Shown piece by piece: positions 7,316-15,747 of a DNA stretch of 20,229 bases. A model generated the notes under the pieces. It ran no database searches and had not been told where the DNA came from. It saw only the letters and a list, made by a program, of their open reading frames with translations. This DNA is from Lachnospiraceae bacterium (GTDB lineage Bacteria > Bacillota > Clostridia > Lachnospirales > Lachnospiraceae): contig VSNO01000077.1 in NCBI GenBank assembly GCA_009774375.1, forward strand, positions 1-20,229, in the 5' to 3' direction. A program made the translations under genes and the position numbers. The first letter of the stretch is position 1. Every line of letters begins with the position of its first letter.

Positions 7316-8389
7316 TCACTGCGCGCCGGTCACCTTTTCCTTGTCCGCGTGGTATGCGAGGAAACGCTGGTGGAAATTCTCCGCCATCTCCTTCTCGCCG
7401 AACGCCTCGTAGATCTGTATGATCCTGCCGTAACAGTCCGTCAGCTCTCCGCCGAGCGTCCCCATGTCGGGCAGCGTCGTCACCTTGATGTAATTCCCCA
7501 GTGCCTTCAGGATCTGCTCGTCTTTCCACAGTATATTGGCATATGTAAACACATACTTCGCCGTATCAAAATCCTTGGCGTACTTCTCCATGAGCGCCAG
7601 CGCTTCCGGTATCCTGTCCGCATCCGCATATGCGTTTGCCAGGGACATGATCAGCTCTGGCACATAGTACCGCTCCAGATCCGGCACATTCTCCATCGCC
7701 TTCTCATAGGCATCGATCGCCTCCTCCGCACCGTTGAGCGTCAGCTGTGACTGCCCGATCTGGAAATAGACATAGCCCTTATCCGGCGTTGTCTCAAGTT
7801 CCTTGTAAAGCAGCTCGAGATTTCTGACCTGCTTCTTCTTCATGGTCTCATCATCGAGCGCATACCCGTGATGAATGATATCGATCGGAAGCAGGAAGCC
7901 GTCCATCGCATCATCCCGCTTCGCCGGATCGACCGGGACGATCTGCTCATGAATGGCACAGTCAAATTTATAAAAATTCTTGTTGTACATCCGCGGCACG
8001 TCCGTATTGACGTAGCCTTTATTCCCCCTGCCGTCATCTGTGATATTTTTCAGCCGGAGCACGCCAGTATATCTCGCATGCTTCTGCATCAGCATCCTCA
8101 ATATCCTGATATCGACTGACTGCACGATCTCATCACAGTCGATTGCCAGGATCCAGTTATTCCTGGCAAAGGAGGCACAATAATTTCTGGCTGCGGCAAA
8201 ATCATCGATCCACTCGAAGTCAACGACCTTGTCCGCATACTTCTGCGCGATTTCCTTTGTCCTGTCGGTGGAACCTGTATCTGCCACGATGATCTCCATA
8301 CCGTATGGCAGCAAATGCTTCAGACAGTCCTCTATAAAATTTTCCTCGTTCTTTGCTATGATACATACCGACACCGGCATTTTTGACAT
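7316..8389 (-). CDS. Family 2 glycosyltransferase with TPR-like tail, probable flagellin glycosylation (first of two)
   Basis: A 357-residue protein, colinear over its whole length with the downstream glycosyltransferase; the stretch 52-80 (DFEWIDDFAAARNYCASF, then ARNNWI) is nearly identical, so the two arose by tandem duplication. GT2 landmarks are VCIIAKNEE (8-16), ADTGSTDRT (36-44), D84-C-D86, IHEQI and HHGYAL, followed by TPR-like helix pairs from about 205 (AIDAYEKAM and similar). The start is ATG at 8389 with GGAGG 8-9 bases upstream. A weak TATAAT (8411-8406) lacks a matching -35, so transcription most likely comes from the flaG side through the hairpin at 8458-8493. Differences in the acceptor-facing helices between the copies would fit sequential sugar addition or different acceptor flagellins, but this is inference. 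Confidence 0.85.
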   Translation of the reverse strand: MSKMPVSVCIIAKNEENFIEDCLKHLLPYGMEIIVADTGSTDRTKEIAQKYADKVVDFEWIDDFAAARNYCASFARNNWILAIDCDEIVQSVDIRILRMLMQKHARYTGVLRLKNITDDGRGNKGYVNTDVPRMYNKNFYKFDCAIHEQIVPVDPAKRDDAMDGFLLPIDIIHHGYALDDETMKKKQVRNLELLYKELETTPDKGYVYFQIGQSQLTLNGAEEAIDAYEKAMENVPDLERYYVPELIMSLANAYADADRIPEALALMEKYAKDFDTAKYVFTYANILWKDEQILKALGNYIKVTTLPDMGTLGGELTDCYGRIIQIYEAFGEKEMAENFHQRFLAYHADKEKVTGAQ

Positions 8390-8457
8390 ACTTCTGTTCC
8401 TCCAATATTATATAGTAGCCTCTCGGGATCCTCTTTGAGACTCCATCAATGCAATAA

Positions 8458-8493
8458 ACGCGCAGACACATTTGATCAAATATGCCTGCGCGT
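8458..8493 (-). other. Long intergenic hairpin between the chaperone and glycosyltransferase genes
   Basis: Two 18-base arms (8458-8475 and 8476-8493) pair almost end to end around a TGATCA centre, with two positions that are G-U wobbles in - strand RNA. The U tract after it (GTTTATTG) is weak, so it may be a leaky terminator, an mRNA stabiliser or a processing site that sets the ratio of structural to glycosylation genes. Confidence 0.5.
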
Positions 8494-8515
8494 CATCCAT
8501 GACGTTATGTTATTC

Positions 8516-8992
8516 CTATTTCTTGCTGTCCATCAGCTGCGGATCAACTGTATTCAACTTGCTGACAGCGTGATAATATTTTGACGCTGCGCTTGCCGTC
8601 ACCCTGCGCTCCCTGATCTCCTGGCGCTTTGAGGTCAATGCTGCCTCCATCGATGCCTTGTTGCGCTGCTCCTGCGCCTCGATCGAGACGCCCTTGTCAA
8701 CTGCTTCCCTGACCAGATCCTGCATCCGGTGAACCTTCTCCCTGTACTTGTCAGGGTTTCCCTGCACTTCCTCCCTGACCAGCTCATAGGTCGACGTAAA
8801 CCCGTCGTCCAGACGGTTGAGTTCATCGATCAGTCCGCCCTTCTCGTCCATGATCGCATCATACGCCTCAGCATCAAACGGCCGCTTCGTCGAAGCCGCC
8901 AGCTGACGCTTGTTGATCTCATAGACCTTGTCAAGTACTTCAAGCTTCTTCTCCAGACTTTCTGTCATGATCTGCAGATAATTTTCTGTCAT
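8516..8992 (-). CDS. FliT/FlgN-like flagellar export chaperone
   Basis: A 158-residue, highly charged, all-helical cytoplasmic protein with heptad-like spacing (residues about 8-60 and 75-130). It ends in SKYYHAVSKLNTVDPQLMD, a tail I associate with FlgN/FliT-type proteins of Lachnospiraceae. Proteins at this position after fliD-fliS bind the helical ends of FliD or hook-associated proteins and keep them unfolded for the type III export apparatus. Sequence alone does not settle FliT against FlgN. A longer open frame reaches 9106, but ATG at 8992 is chosen because GGAAGGGG lies 7 bases before it and the extra residues would overlap fliS and are Arg-rich. The gap from fliS is 25 bases. Confidence 0.7.
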   Translation of the reverse strand: MTENYLQIMTESLEKKLEVLDKVYEINKRQLAASTKRPFDAEAYDAIMDEKGGLIDELNRLDDGFTSTYELVREEVQGNPDKYREKVHRMQDLVREAVDKGVSIEAQEQRNKASMEAALTSKRQEIRERRVTASAASKYYHAVSKLNTVDPQLMDSKK

Positions 8993-9017
8993 GTCTGTTC
9001 CCCTTCCGTGATGCCGA

Positions 9018-9470
9018 TCAGGTTCCGGTTCTCCTGTAAGCGCCCAGATTGCCCTGTCCGCCTGCCACTCTCGCCTGCGCGACCGGATTGCTCTTGTCCC
9101 CGGCAACCTTCTTCATTACCTCTTTCCAGTTGTCCCTCATGGAACGCAGATGCTTGAGCACTTCCTCCATGATCTCGGGATCCTTCGCTATATTTGCCTC
9201 ATGACACCGTCTCAACAGATATACATACACATTTTCAAACTCCTGCGATACCGCATACTTCCGGTCAAGTGTATCCCTGAAATTCTGGATGATCTTCTCC
9301 ACCTTGACGATATTCTCGTGTGCCTTTGCAGGATCCTTGTTCTCCATCGCAAGGATTGCCACATTTCCAAATTTAATCGCCCCGTCATAAAGCATCAGTG
9401 TCAGCTCCGCCGGTGAGGCTGTCATAATCTTTGCGTTCTGATATTGTGCGTATCCATTTTGTTTGAGCAT
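9018..9470 (-). CDS. fliS: FliS, flagellin export chaperone
   Basis: A 150-residue protein, close to the family norm (about 125-150). It opens with GYAQYQNAKIMTASPAELTL and LYDGAIKF, the FliS signature helix and loop, followed by the four-helix bundle (NIVKVEKIIQNFRDTLD and EVLKHLRSMRDNWKEV). FliS binds the C-terminal D0 helix of newly made flagellin, prevents its premature polymerisation and delivers it to FlhA; in Gram-positives it also binds FliW. With six filament-type proteins nearby, it probably serves several clients. The last 20 residues are Gly/Arg-rich and look disordered. ATG at 9470 with AGAGGG upstream is preferred over a GTG at 9488. A strong hairpin (9487-9513) lies just before the RBS. 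Confidence 0.93.
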   Translation of the reverse strand: MLKQNGYAQYQNAKIMTASPAELTLMLYDGAIKFGNVAILAMENKDPAKAHENIVKVEKIIQNFRDTLDRKYAVSQEFENVYVYLLRRCHEANIAKDPEIMEEVLKHLRSMRDNWKEVMKKVAGDKSNPVAQARVAGGQGNLGAYRRTGT

Positions 9471-9486
9471 GCATTTCCCTCTTTCC

Positions 9487-9513
9487 ACGCGGATCCTTCT
9501 TCAGGATCCGCGT
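9487..9513 (-). other. Intergenic hairpin between fliD and fliS
   Basis: The 11 bp perfect arms ACGCGGATCCT (9487-9497) and its complement (9503-9513) flank a 5-base loop. There is no U run, so it is not a terminator. It ends right beside the fliS RBS and may stabilise or mark a processing point for the downstream mRNA. Confidence 0.5.
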
Positions 9514-9555
9514 TGTGTTCATTACCATTTTCACCTGTTATATACTTCTGATGAT

Positions 9556-11607
9556 CTACTGTCCCAGCATACTTGCGAGGGAGTTCTGGCTGGACTGCAA
9601 CTTCGACAGCGCCACCTCCATCGCGGAAAACTTCTTATACCATTTATCCTCATAAGCGTCCAGCTTCTTCTGCGCTTCCTTGATCTTCTTGGTGTAATCG
9701 TCATACTCGTTCTTCATGCGCTTGTCATCGTACACTTTGTAGATACTTCTGTACTCCGTGCTCGCCATCGTCTTCTGAAGAGAGCCGTACATCTCCTTAC
9801 TCATGGTCGTAAAGAGCTCGATCACCTTGTCAGGATCTGCCGCGATCGCCTCCTTGAGCTTGTTCTTCTCATCCGAGTACTTATCGTCATCACTGTCACC
9901 CATGATATGCAGTGCGTTGCGCTCGCCCTTCTCCGTATCGAAATAGCTTCCTGTCCCAACACCGAAATTGACAAGATACAGCGTCTCGCCGCCGATATCA
10001 TAGCCCTTATTGATGGCGCCTGTCATACACTGCATGACAGTGTAAAGATCCTTGTCCCTCCGAAGCAGGGAACCCTTGATCGTATCCTCCCACTGCTCGA
10101 CCTCGTCATCGCTCATGGCTTCCTTCTCCTCATCGGAGAGCATCGTGTACTTTCTCGCGGAACCAGCGTTGTAGAGCTTCGTCATCTCGTTCATGATATC
10201 GTTGTACTCTGTGATAAAGTCCTTGATCATGTCGTAGATGCCGTCATAGTCGGTATCTGTCGTGATAGAGATGTCTTCCTCCGTCTCCTTTGTCACCGCG
10301 TTTGCAGTGATGCTGAGTCCGTTGATCGTAAAGGTATTCTTATCTGATGTAAAAACCGCGCCGTTCAATTCGATCTCCGCGTCCTCCGCATCGATGCGGG
10401 TGGCCTGTGAGCCGTTCGCATATGTATAGTTCGTCAGAAGACCAAGATCAATCAGCACATCATTGTTCGCATTTCCTGCAGCATCCAGTCCCTCCAGTGT
10501 AAACTCCTTATCCGCACCTGTTCCTGCGGAGCTAATAAAGAATCTCTGGTTCGTCTCGTCAAAAGATGCATTGACACCGCCCTCCGAAAGCTTCGCCGCC
10601 AGCTGTCCGATCTCCATGTCGGCCGTGATCTCCACTTCCGTAACCTTCGCATCCGCACCCTTTCCGACAGTGAGTTTTAGCTTCTTACCGACCAGATCCG
10701 GCGAGATATCACTCACCTTTGCCTTGTAATCCTTATCCTTCTCGGAGTAGTTCTTGAAGTCGCCCGGCTCGTATACATAGTCCTTCATCGTGATCGCGTC
10801 GCCCGTGAACGTTCCCGGTGCGCCGTTGCCATCCATCGTCTGACCGTCGCCGCTCATCTCGGCAAGTCCGAGTCCCTGCAGGATCGTCTTGTTTGTGCCT
10901 GAAGGCGAACTGCTCGACATCTTGACGTTCACACCATCCGGGCCAGTCACCGTGATCTTGCCCTTGTCGTACTCCATGCTGACATTGACACCTGCATTTG
11001 CCGCCTCAGCATTAAATCTTGCAATAAAATCACTGATATGGTCATCGCCATCTGCCGCCACGGTAAATTTCGTGCCGCCGACATCAACCGACAATGTGCC
11101 ATCCTCCACGCCCAGCTGGCTAAGGAAGAGGGAAGAACCATAATTCTTGATATAATCCTCTCTCGATATCGTCCCATTCTGTACGTCTGTCGCGACATCT
11201 GCAGATGCCTCAGCTTTTTTCTGATCAAAGATCGCGACATCGCCCTTTCTCTTCATGGATACCTTCGCGCCTGTCAGATACCCTGCCTTCGCAAGCTTAT
11301 TGATCCTGAGGGACTGTGTGCCGTTCACCGCGCCTTCACTCGCTGTGATCGTCGCCTTCGTCGGATCGGAGACTGTCGTCTTCTTCTTCGCATAACTGCC
11401 CGCCAGTCTCATGTTGGACAGCGTGCCTGTGTAGAGCTTGTAGATCCTCTTGTTCAGATCCTGCCACTTGGCTATCTTCCAGTCCAGCTTCTTCTGGTCA
11501 TGCTTCAGGTTCGTGACCTTCTGCGATTTCGCCTGTACTAACTGCTGTATTACCGATTCCGTATCCATGCCTGAATACATACCCGTCATTCTCAATAAAT
11601 CTGACAT
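9556..11607 (-). CDS. fliD: FliD, flagellar filament cap (hook-associated protein 2)
   Basis: A 683-residue protein. The N-terminal FliD domain (about 1-110) contains M-T-G-M-Y-S-G-M-D-T and VIQQLVQAKSQKV. Beta-rich domains follow (about 110-420), including INKLAKAGYLTGAKV and repeats of the NGLSITANAV type. The C-terminal FliD domain (about 430-683) ends in a long amphipathic helix (YTKKIKEAQKKLDAYEDKW) and SKLQSSQNSLASMLG, matching the family. FliD forms the ring at the filament tip that folds incoming flagellin, and often acts as a mucin or surface adhesin. It is longer than the 450-500 residues usual for FliD, with the extra length in the surface-exposed middle. The start is ATG with TGGAGGG 7 bases upstream, 30 bases after flaG. 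Confidence 0.95.
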   Translation of the reverse strand: MSDLLRMTGMYSGMDTESVIQQLVQAKSQKVTNLKHDQKKLDWKIAKWQDLNKRIYKLYTGTLSNMRLAGSYAKKKTTVSDPTKATITASEGAVNGTQSLRINKLAKAGYLTGAKVSMKRKGDVAIFDQKKAEASADVATDVQNGTISREDYIKNYGSSLFLSQLGVEDGTLSVDVGGTKFTVAADGDDHISDFIARFNAEAANAGVNVSMEYDKGKITVTGPDGVNVKMSSSSPSGTNKTILQGLGLAEMSGDGQTMDGNGAPGTFTGDAITMKDYVYEPGDFKNYSEKDKDYKAKVSDISPDLVGKKLKLTVGKGADAKVTEVEITADMEIGQLAAKLSEGGVNASFDETNQRFFISSAGTGADKEFTLEGLDAAGNANNDVLIDLGLLTNYTYANGSQATRIDAEDAEIELNGAVFTSDKNTFTINGLSITANAVTKETEEDISITTDTDYDGIYDMIKDFITEYNDIMNEMTKLYNAGSARKYTMLSDEEKEAMSDDEVEQWEDTIKGSLLRRDKDLYTVMQCMTGAINKGYDIGGETLYLVNFGVGTGSYFDTEKGERNALHIMGDSDDDKYSDEKNKLKEAIAADPDKVIELFTTMSKEMYGSLQKTMASTEYRSIYKVYDDKRMKNEYDDYTKKIKEAQKKLDAYEDKWYKKFSAMEVALSKLQSSQNSLASMLGQ

Positions 11608-11637
11608 CGTAATCCCTCCATATAATCAACTATCCTG

Positions 11638-12111
11638 TCACATTCTCTGATCAACCATCACGCCTGCAAGCTCCATCCGCTTTGCCAGCAGATCCAGCGT
11701 TTTCTCCGGCGGGATCTCCTTGATCACTTCCTGCGTTTCCCTGTCTACCAGCTTGATAACAATGCGGTTCGTCTTCTCATGAATCCCGAATTTGGCATCG
11801 GAATAATGAGGCAGCGATGCGACAGCCTTCTCCATGACTTTCTTCAGTTTGTCAAGGTTTACATCCTTCTTGTCATCGATGAGCTGCTTCCTGTCAGCCT
11901 GTATAGACAACGTAACTGATTCATCTGATCCCTTTGCGATCTGTACATCCATTGCTCCATCCGTGGATTCTGTCTTTTTCGCCTCCGCAGCCCTGGGCGC
12001 TGACAACTGTTCAGATGCTTTCGCTGTCTGAACGCTCTGTGCAGATTGAGTAGTCTGTGTCAAAACGGTCTGCTTCCGGGTATTTCCCCCTGATATAGGC
12101 TCCATATACAT
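11638..12111 (-). CDS. flaG: FlaG, filament length/cap-associated protein
   Basis: A 157-residue protein. The first 60 residues are Gln/Thr/Ala-rich and look disordered (TQTTQSAQSVQTAK). Residues of about 72-157 form the FlaG domain: SIQADRKQL, a long helix LDKLKKVMEKAVASL, then the beta strands FGIHEKTNRIVIKLVDRET and EIPPEKTLDLLAKRMELAGV. FlaG proteins limit filament length and sit ahead of fliD in many species (B. subtilis yvyC). ATG at 12111 is preferred over an in-frame start at 12141, because GGAGGTG lies 8 bases before it within a perfect CsrA-type ACATGGAGGT. This is the first gene of the long - strand run and has its own sigma-28-like promoter. Confidence 0.9.
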   Translation of the reverse strand: MYMEPISGGNTRKQTVLTQTTQSAQSVQTAKASEQLSAPRAAEAKKTESTDGAMDVQIAKGSDESVTLSIQADRKQLIDDKKDVNLDKLKKVMEKAVASLPHYSDAKFGIHEKTNRIVIKLVDRETQEVIKEIPPEKTLDLLAKRMELAGVMVDQRM

Positions 12112-12118
12112 GCTAATC

Positions 12119-12128
12119 ACCTCCATGT
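12119..12128 (-). promoter_or_regulatory. CsrA-type site over the flaG RBS
   Basis: ACATGGAGGT matches all fixed bases of ACANGGANGU and contains the RBS of flaG. CsrA binding would repress the whole flaG-fliD-fliS run at its first gene. Inferred. Confidence 0.45.
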
Positions 12129-12282
12129 CACGCATGCGCATCCTTCATGCAATTCTCGTAACCATTCAACGCATCATCGTCACAGGACGCCAGTGCAATG
12201 TTGTACCCGCCATGCAAAATCGTGTTCTGAACAGTTACCAGCTTCTTTAAAACAAACTGCAATCACAATGATTTCATTTAAT

Positions 12283-12309
12283 ATATCGTCAAATATATTG
12301 AAAAATTAA
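12283..12309 (-). promoter_or_regulatory. Sigma-28-like promoter of the flaG run
   Basis: On the - strand TTAA (12309-12306), 15 bases, then GACGATAT (12290-12283), one base from GCCGATAT. The flaG-fliD-fliS operon is SigD-dependent in Bacillus, which agrees. A sigma-A-like TTGTTT-N17-TAAAAT lies further upstream and is an alternative. Confidence 0.55.
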
Positions 12310-12447
12310 TGGTATAACTCTATTTTATACGAAAATAGATGAAAAAACAACATTAAAATTGAAATGATCCCCATGCTTTTTGCCGCTGTGTTACTGGCCG
12401 TTCCCGCTCCGGCAGCACAGTGACCACCAGAAATCACAAAAATTGTT

Positions 12448-12474
12448 TAAGAACTTGTGGATATCATCCGATAT
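12448..12474 (+). promoter_or_regulatory. Sigma-28-type promoter of flagellin A
   Basis: TAAG (12448-12451), exactly 15 bases, then TCCGATAT (12467-12474), against the consensus TAAA-N15-GCCGATAT. Predicted start near 12482, giving a leader of about 165 bases. Confidence 0.8.
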
Positions 12475-12563
12475 ATATGTTAATATAGTCTTGCATATGA
12501 TGCAGATTATATAGCACCAGTTTACAGAGAATGGCGGATGCAGTACCTGCTGATACAGCCAAT

Positions 12564-12637
12564 GGGCAAAAGGAATTGTCCCTGGAGTAATGCGCTGTCC
12601 ATTTAGACAACCAATCACCATAGAAACACATGGAGGT
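12564..12637 (+). promoter_or_regulatory. CsrA-type leader of flagellin A
   Basis: ACATGGAGGT (12628-12637) matches the CsrA consensus and contains the RBS. Upstream, GGGCAA (12564-12569) can pair with TTGTCCC (12576-12582, one bulge), presenting GGA in the loop AAGGAA. The pair of sites resembles the two-site arrangement of the B. subtilis hag leader. Inferred. Confidence 0.45.
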
Positions 12638-12644
12638 ATTTATT

Positions 12645-14174
12645 ATGGTAGTACAACACAATCTCAGGGCAATGAACGCCAACAGAATGTTGGGCATCAC
12701 ACAGGGAACGTTATCCAGATCAGCCGAAAAGCTGTCGTCAGGATACAAGGTGAACCGTGCGGCGGACGACGCGGCAGGTCTCTCCATCTCCGAGAAGATG
12801 CGCAAGCAGATCCGGGGCCTGTCCCAGGCTTCCCTGAACGCGGAGGACGGCATCAGCGCAGTGCAGACAGCAGAGGGCGCGCTCACCGAAGTACACGATA
12901 TGCTGCAGCGCATGAATGAACTTGCGACCAAAGCGTCAAACGGTACCAATGCACTCTCGGACCGCCAGACGATCCAGGACGAAGTCACACAGCTCCTCAC
13001 AGAGATCGACCGTGTATCTGAGACGACAAAGTTCAACGAGATGTATCTGCTCAAGGGGGATACAGACAAGGTGACCAGATATCTGAACGCAAAGGATGCA
13101 GGGCTTGACGGGACGATCACACAGAATGCCACAAGGACATCTTTCACGATGAACGCGTTAAAGCTTGGCGACAGCATCACGATCGCCGGAAGGGAGTATA
13201 CGATCTGTTCGCATTATGAGGAGCTGACACAGGATGCTATCATCAGAAACATGACAAATGATAAGTATACGGCCAATGACCTGTTAAATGACCCAGATAC
13301 TCTGAACGCCGCGGCAGTATCAGGCGCCCTTATCGATGTAGACGGTACACAGTATACGATCGTCACGGACAGCGCGCAGGAGAATGCGGACAAAAATACG
13401 CTGACGCTCTCCCACATCATGGGCAAGATACAGGCAGGCAGCACAGCCATGTACAATGGCAAGACTTATCATACACTGGTAGATGAAAAACCCACTCCTG
13501 CTGTCCCTCCGCTGAAGGACGGCGATGATATCGATGATGTTAATCCATCCTACATCACCGATCTGCAGGCTTACAAGATGATCCGCCAGGAACTCGGTCT
13601 CGCCAATAATATCGGTGCAAACAAGGAGAATTCCAAGGTGGACATCACCGTAACAGATGACAACGGTACCGACTTAGATCTGTCGACAGCCCAAGATACG
13701 ACCGATATCAACAATGCCAAGAAGGTCACCTTCACCTTTGACAAAGGCCAGTACACGGTTAAAGAGGACTTCAACTTCTCGCTCCACGTGGGTGCAGACG
13801 CAGACATGACCAACAAGATCAGCGTGGGCATCAAGGCGCTTGACACAGCCGGACTCGGCATCGACGGGCTGAATGTGAAGGATTCGACAGGCGCGATCGC
13901 CACATACGCGATCGACTCCATCTCGGATGCCATCGCGTCTGTGTCGGCACAGCGCTCCCTGCTCGGCGCGGTCCAGAACCGCTTAGAGCACACGATCAAC
14001 AACCTGGATAACGTCGTGGAGAACACGACAGCCGCGGAGAGCCAGATCCGCGATACCGATATGGCAACGGAGATGGTGCGATACTCCAACGCCAACATCC
14101 TCTCGCAGGCTGGTCAGTCCATGCTGGCGCAGAGCAACCAGGCCAACCAGGGTGTTCTCAGCTTATTGGGCTAG
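12645..14174 (+). CDS. Flagellin A
   Basis: A 509-residue flagellin. D0/D1 N-terminus: MVVQHNLRAMNANR and SSGYKVNRAADDAAGLSISE (31-50); D1 continues through LQRMNELATKASNGTN (87-102, the region TLR5 reads) to LLKGD near 139. The central region (140-375) has three beta-hairpin units of similar form: SITIAGREYTI (177-187), LIDVDGTQYTI (229-239) and AMYNGKTYHTL (268-278). The C-terminal D1/D0 starts at FSLHVGADADMTNKI and ends SMLAQSNQANQGVLSLLG. It is about 91% identical to flagellin C over the first 139 residues. ATG at 12645 with GGAGG 8 bases before it is preferred over an in-frame ATG at 12630 that overlaps the RBS. It is the only flagellin on the + strand, with its own sigma-28 promoter and a shared terminator, so it is monocistronic and a likely major subunit. 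Confidence 0.96.
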   Translation: MVVQHNLRAMNANRMLGITQGTLSRSAEKLSSGYKVNRAADDAAGLSISEKMRKQIRGLSQASLNAEDGISAVQTAEGALTEVHDMLQRMNELATKASNGTNALSDRQTIQDEVTQLLTEIDRVSETTKFNEMYLLKGDTDKVTRYLNAKDAGLDGTITQNATRTSFTMNALKLGDSITIAGREYTICSHYEELTQDAIIRNMTNDKYTANDLLNDPDTLNAAAVSGALIDVDGTQYTIVTDSAQENADKNTLTLSHIMGKIQAGSTAMYNGKTYHTLVDEKPTPAVPPLKDGDDIDDVNPSYITDLQAYKMIRQELGLANNIGANKENSKVDITVTDDNGTDLDLSTAQDTTDINNAKKVTFTFDKGQYTVKEDFNFSLHVGADADMTNKISVGIKALDTAGLGIDGLNVKDSTGAIATYAIDSISDAIASVSAQRSLLGAVQNRLEHTINNLDNVVENTTAAESQIRDTDMATEMVRYSNANILSQAGQSMLAQSNQANQGVLSLLG

Positions 14175-14200
14175 AAACGATATAAAACCCGGAGATTACA

Positions 14201-14226
14201 AAAACCACCGCGGATGCGGTGGTTTT
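14201..14226. terminator. Bidirectional terminator between convergent flagellins A and B
   Basis: The 11 bp arms AAAACCACCGC (14201-14211) and GCGGTGGTTTT (14216-14226) close a GGAT loop, with five T after it on the + strand and five A before it serving the - strand. Confidence 0.9.
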
Positions 14227-14269
14227 TATGTTTCTCCGATCATGCATGCCTCAAAGCCTTTTCGTCCTG

Positions 14270-15730
14270 TTATCCTGCCAACAGTGAGAGGATCCCCTGA
14301 CCGGACTGGTTCGCCTGCGCCAGCATCGACTGTCCTGACTGCAGGAGAATATTGCGGTTGGCGTACAGTACCATCTCACGGGCCATATCCGTATCGCGGA
14401 TCCGGCTCTCGGAAGCTGTCGTGTTCTCCACCACATTGTTCAGATTGTCAACTGTGTGCTCGAGGCGGTTCTGGTACGCGCCGAGGCGGCTCCGCTCCGC
14501 GCTGACCTTGTCCTTCGCCTTGCCAAACGCCTTGATCGCCTGGTCCGCTCCGCTGACCTGAACGGTGATCCGCCTGTATTCACCGGTTGCCGTACGCACG
14601 ACCTGTCTGTCATAGACAAATCCTCCCCGGACATCCACATTGTCGATGCCAAGCGCATGGCTCGATATGGTTGCCATCTTCAGGATCATCTGGTTTCCCG
14701 TGTCTGCGCCAACCTGCAGTGCGACCTGCAGCGGTTCCTCATGGGAACCAGGTATGACCTTTTCCATCTCGTACATGACACCTGCCGCGAAGAGTCCCCA
14801 GCCCACCTGCGGATTCGGTATCGCATAAGAGCGCTCATCATACACCCAGAGTTTACCGGGATTATTCGGATCCTTTTCCAACCGGGTATAATGGCCTGCC
14901 GGATGACCCAGATCCGTACTGCTCGCTTTCGTGAGGTCCAGGATCGCATCCACCAGATCTTCAGCCGAATGGATATCGTCTATTCCCAGTCTGTAGACAT
15001 AGGAATTTCCAGACTGAACAGGGGGCTGTGCACCCGAGCCGCTCGTAAACTCCACACAGTAGAACTTATCGCAGGTACAACATGTCGTGCTGAATCCCTT
15101 GCCATACAGATCTGTCTTCTTATCCGCTGAGAATTCCTTAAAATCCATGCTTGCGGCCACATGCTTACCTCCATTGTAGTCTGTGTACTCCTCAAACAGT
15201 ATCGTCTCCCCGTCAACTTCATTCTCATACTTAATCGACGGACACTCCACCCAGTCCGGCAGGCTTCCCACCGGGAACAGACTCCGCTCGATCCTGTCCG
15301 GCGCGTACACGCCGATCCCTTTGAGTACATGGATCTCATTGAACTTCGTGCGCTCCTTGATCGCATCGATCTCCGTGATGATCTGGCTGATCTCATCCTG
15401 GATCTTCTCCCTGTCCGATGCACTGTTCGTGCCGTTTGACGCCTGGACGGACAGCTCCAGGCACCGGTCGATCATATCGTGTACCTCCGTCAGAGCCCCA
15501 TCCGCGATCTGTATCATGGAGATCCCGTCCTCAGAATTTGCCGACGCCTGAGTCAGCCCCCGGATCTGCTTGCGCATCTTCTCCGATATGCTCAGGCCCG
15601 CGGCATCATCTGCCGCCCTGTTGATCTTGTACCCGCTTGAGAGCTTCTCCGCAGACTTTCCCAGAATCCCTTCCGTCATGCCTAACTGGCGGTCTGCGTT
15701 CATCGCTCTGATATTATGTTGTATCCTCAT
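14270..15730 (-). CDS. Flagellin B, divergent, with a cysteine-cluster central domain
   Basis: A 486-residue flagellin. N-terminal D0/D1 is intact (SSGYKINRAADDAAGLSISE, 31-50; GTNSASDREKIQDEI near 100-114) and the C-terminus ends SMLAQANQSGQGILSLLAG. The central domain (about 155-335) is unlike flagellins A and C. It starts LPDW (157-160), runs to DFKEF (196-200), then C217-C-T-C220 and C225, and later HYTR (280-283) and L-W-V-Y-D-E-R (294-300). The same landmarks recur in flagellin D. C90 also lies in the D1 helix where others have Met. Flagellins usually lack cysteine, so metal binding or disulfides are possible. ATG at 15730 with AAGGAGG before it is chosen over in-frame starts at 15751, 15739 and 15736. 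The gene is monocistronic with a near-perfect sigma-28 promoter. Confidence 0.94.
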   Translation of the reverse strand: MRIQHNIRAMNADRQLGMTEGILGKSAEKLSSGYKINRAADDAAGLSISEKMRKQIRGLTQASANSEDGISMIQIADGALTEVHDMIDRCLELSVQASNGTNSASDREKIQDEISQIITEIDAIKERTKFNEIHVLKGIGVYAPDRIERSLFPVGSLPDWVECPSIKYENEVDGETILFEEYTDYNGGKHVAASMDFKEFSADKKTDLYGKGFSTTCCTCDKFYCVEFTSGSGAQPPVQSGNSYVYRLGIDDIHSAEDLVDAILDLTKASSTDLGHPAGHYTRLEKDPNNPGKLWVYDERSYAIPNPQVGWGLFAAGVMYEMEKVIPGSHEEPLQVALQVGADTGNQMILKMATISSHALGIDNVDVRGGFVYDRQVVRTATGEYRRITVQVSGADQAIKAFGKAKDKVSAERSRLGAYQNRLEHTVDNLNNVVENTTASESRIRDTDMAREMVLYANRNILLQSGQSMLAQANQSGQGILSLLAG

Positions 15731-15747
15731 GACCATCATCCTCCTTG

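Larger units (their letters stand above)
12129..12627. other. Divergent control region between flaG and flagellin A
   Basis: A gene-free stretch of about 500 bases that holds the two back-to-back sigma-28-like promoters and two leaders of about 165 bases. Near 12383-12422 an imperfect GC-rich hairpin (CTGTG...CCG with CCGGCAGCACAG) may insulate the units. No convincing small gene was found. Confidence 0.5.

Noticed and set aside
6061..7422. 453-codon open frame on the + strand
   Set aside because: It lies antisense to the glycosyltransferase genes, has no RBS, and its His/Leu/Arg-rich translation looks like a mirror of codon use on the real strand.
8406..8411. TATAAT on the - strand before the first glycosyltransferase
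   Set aside because: No -35 at 16-18 bases and it would give a leader of only about 10 bases.
9463..10347. 294-codon open frame on the + strand
   Set aside because: Antisense shadow of fliD.
12464..13180. 238-codon open frame on the - strand
   Set aside because: Mirror of the flagellin A N-terminus; the flagellin reading is unambiguous.
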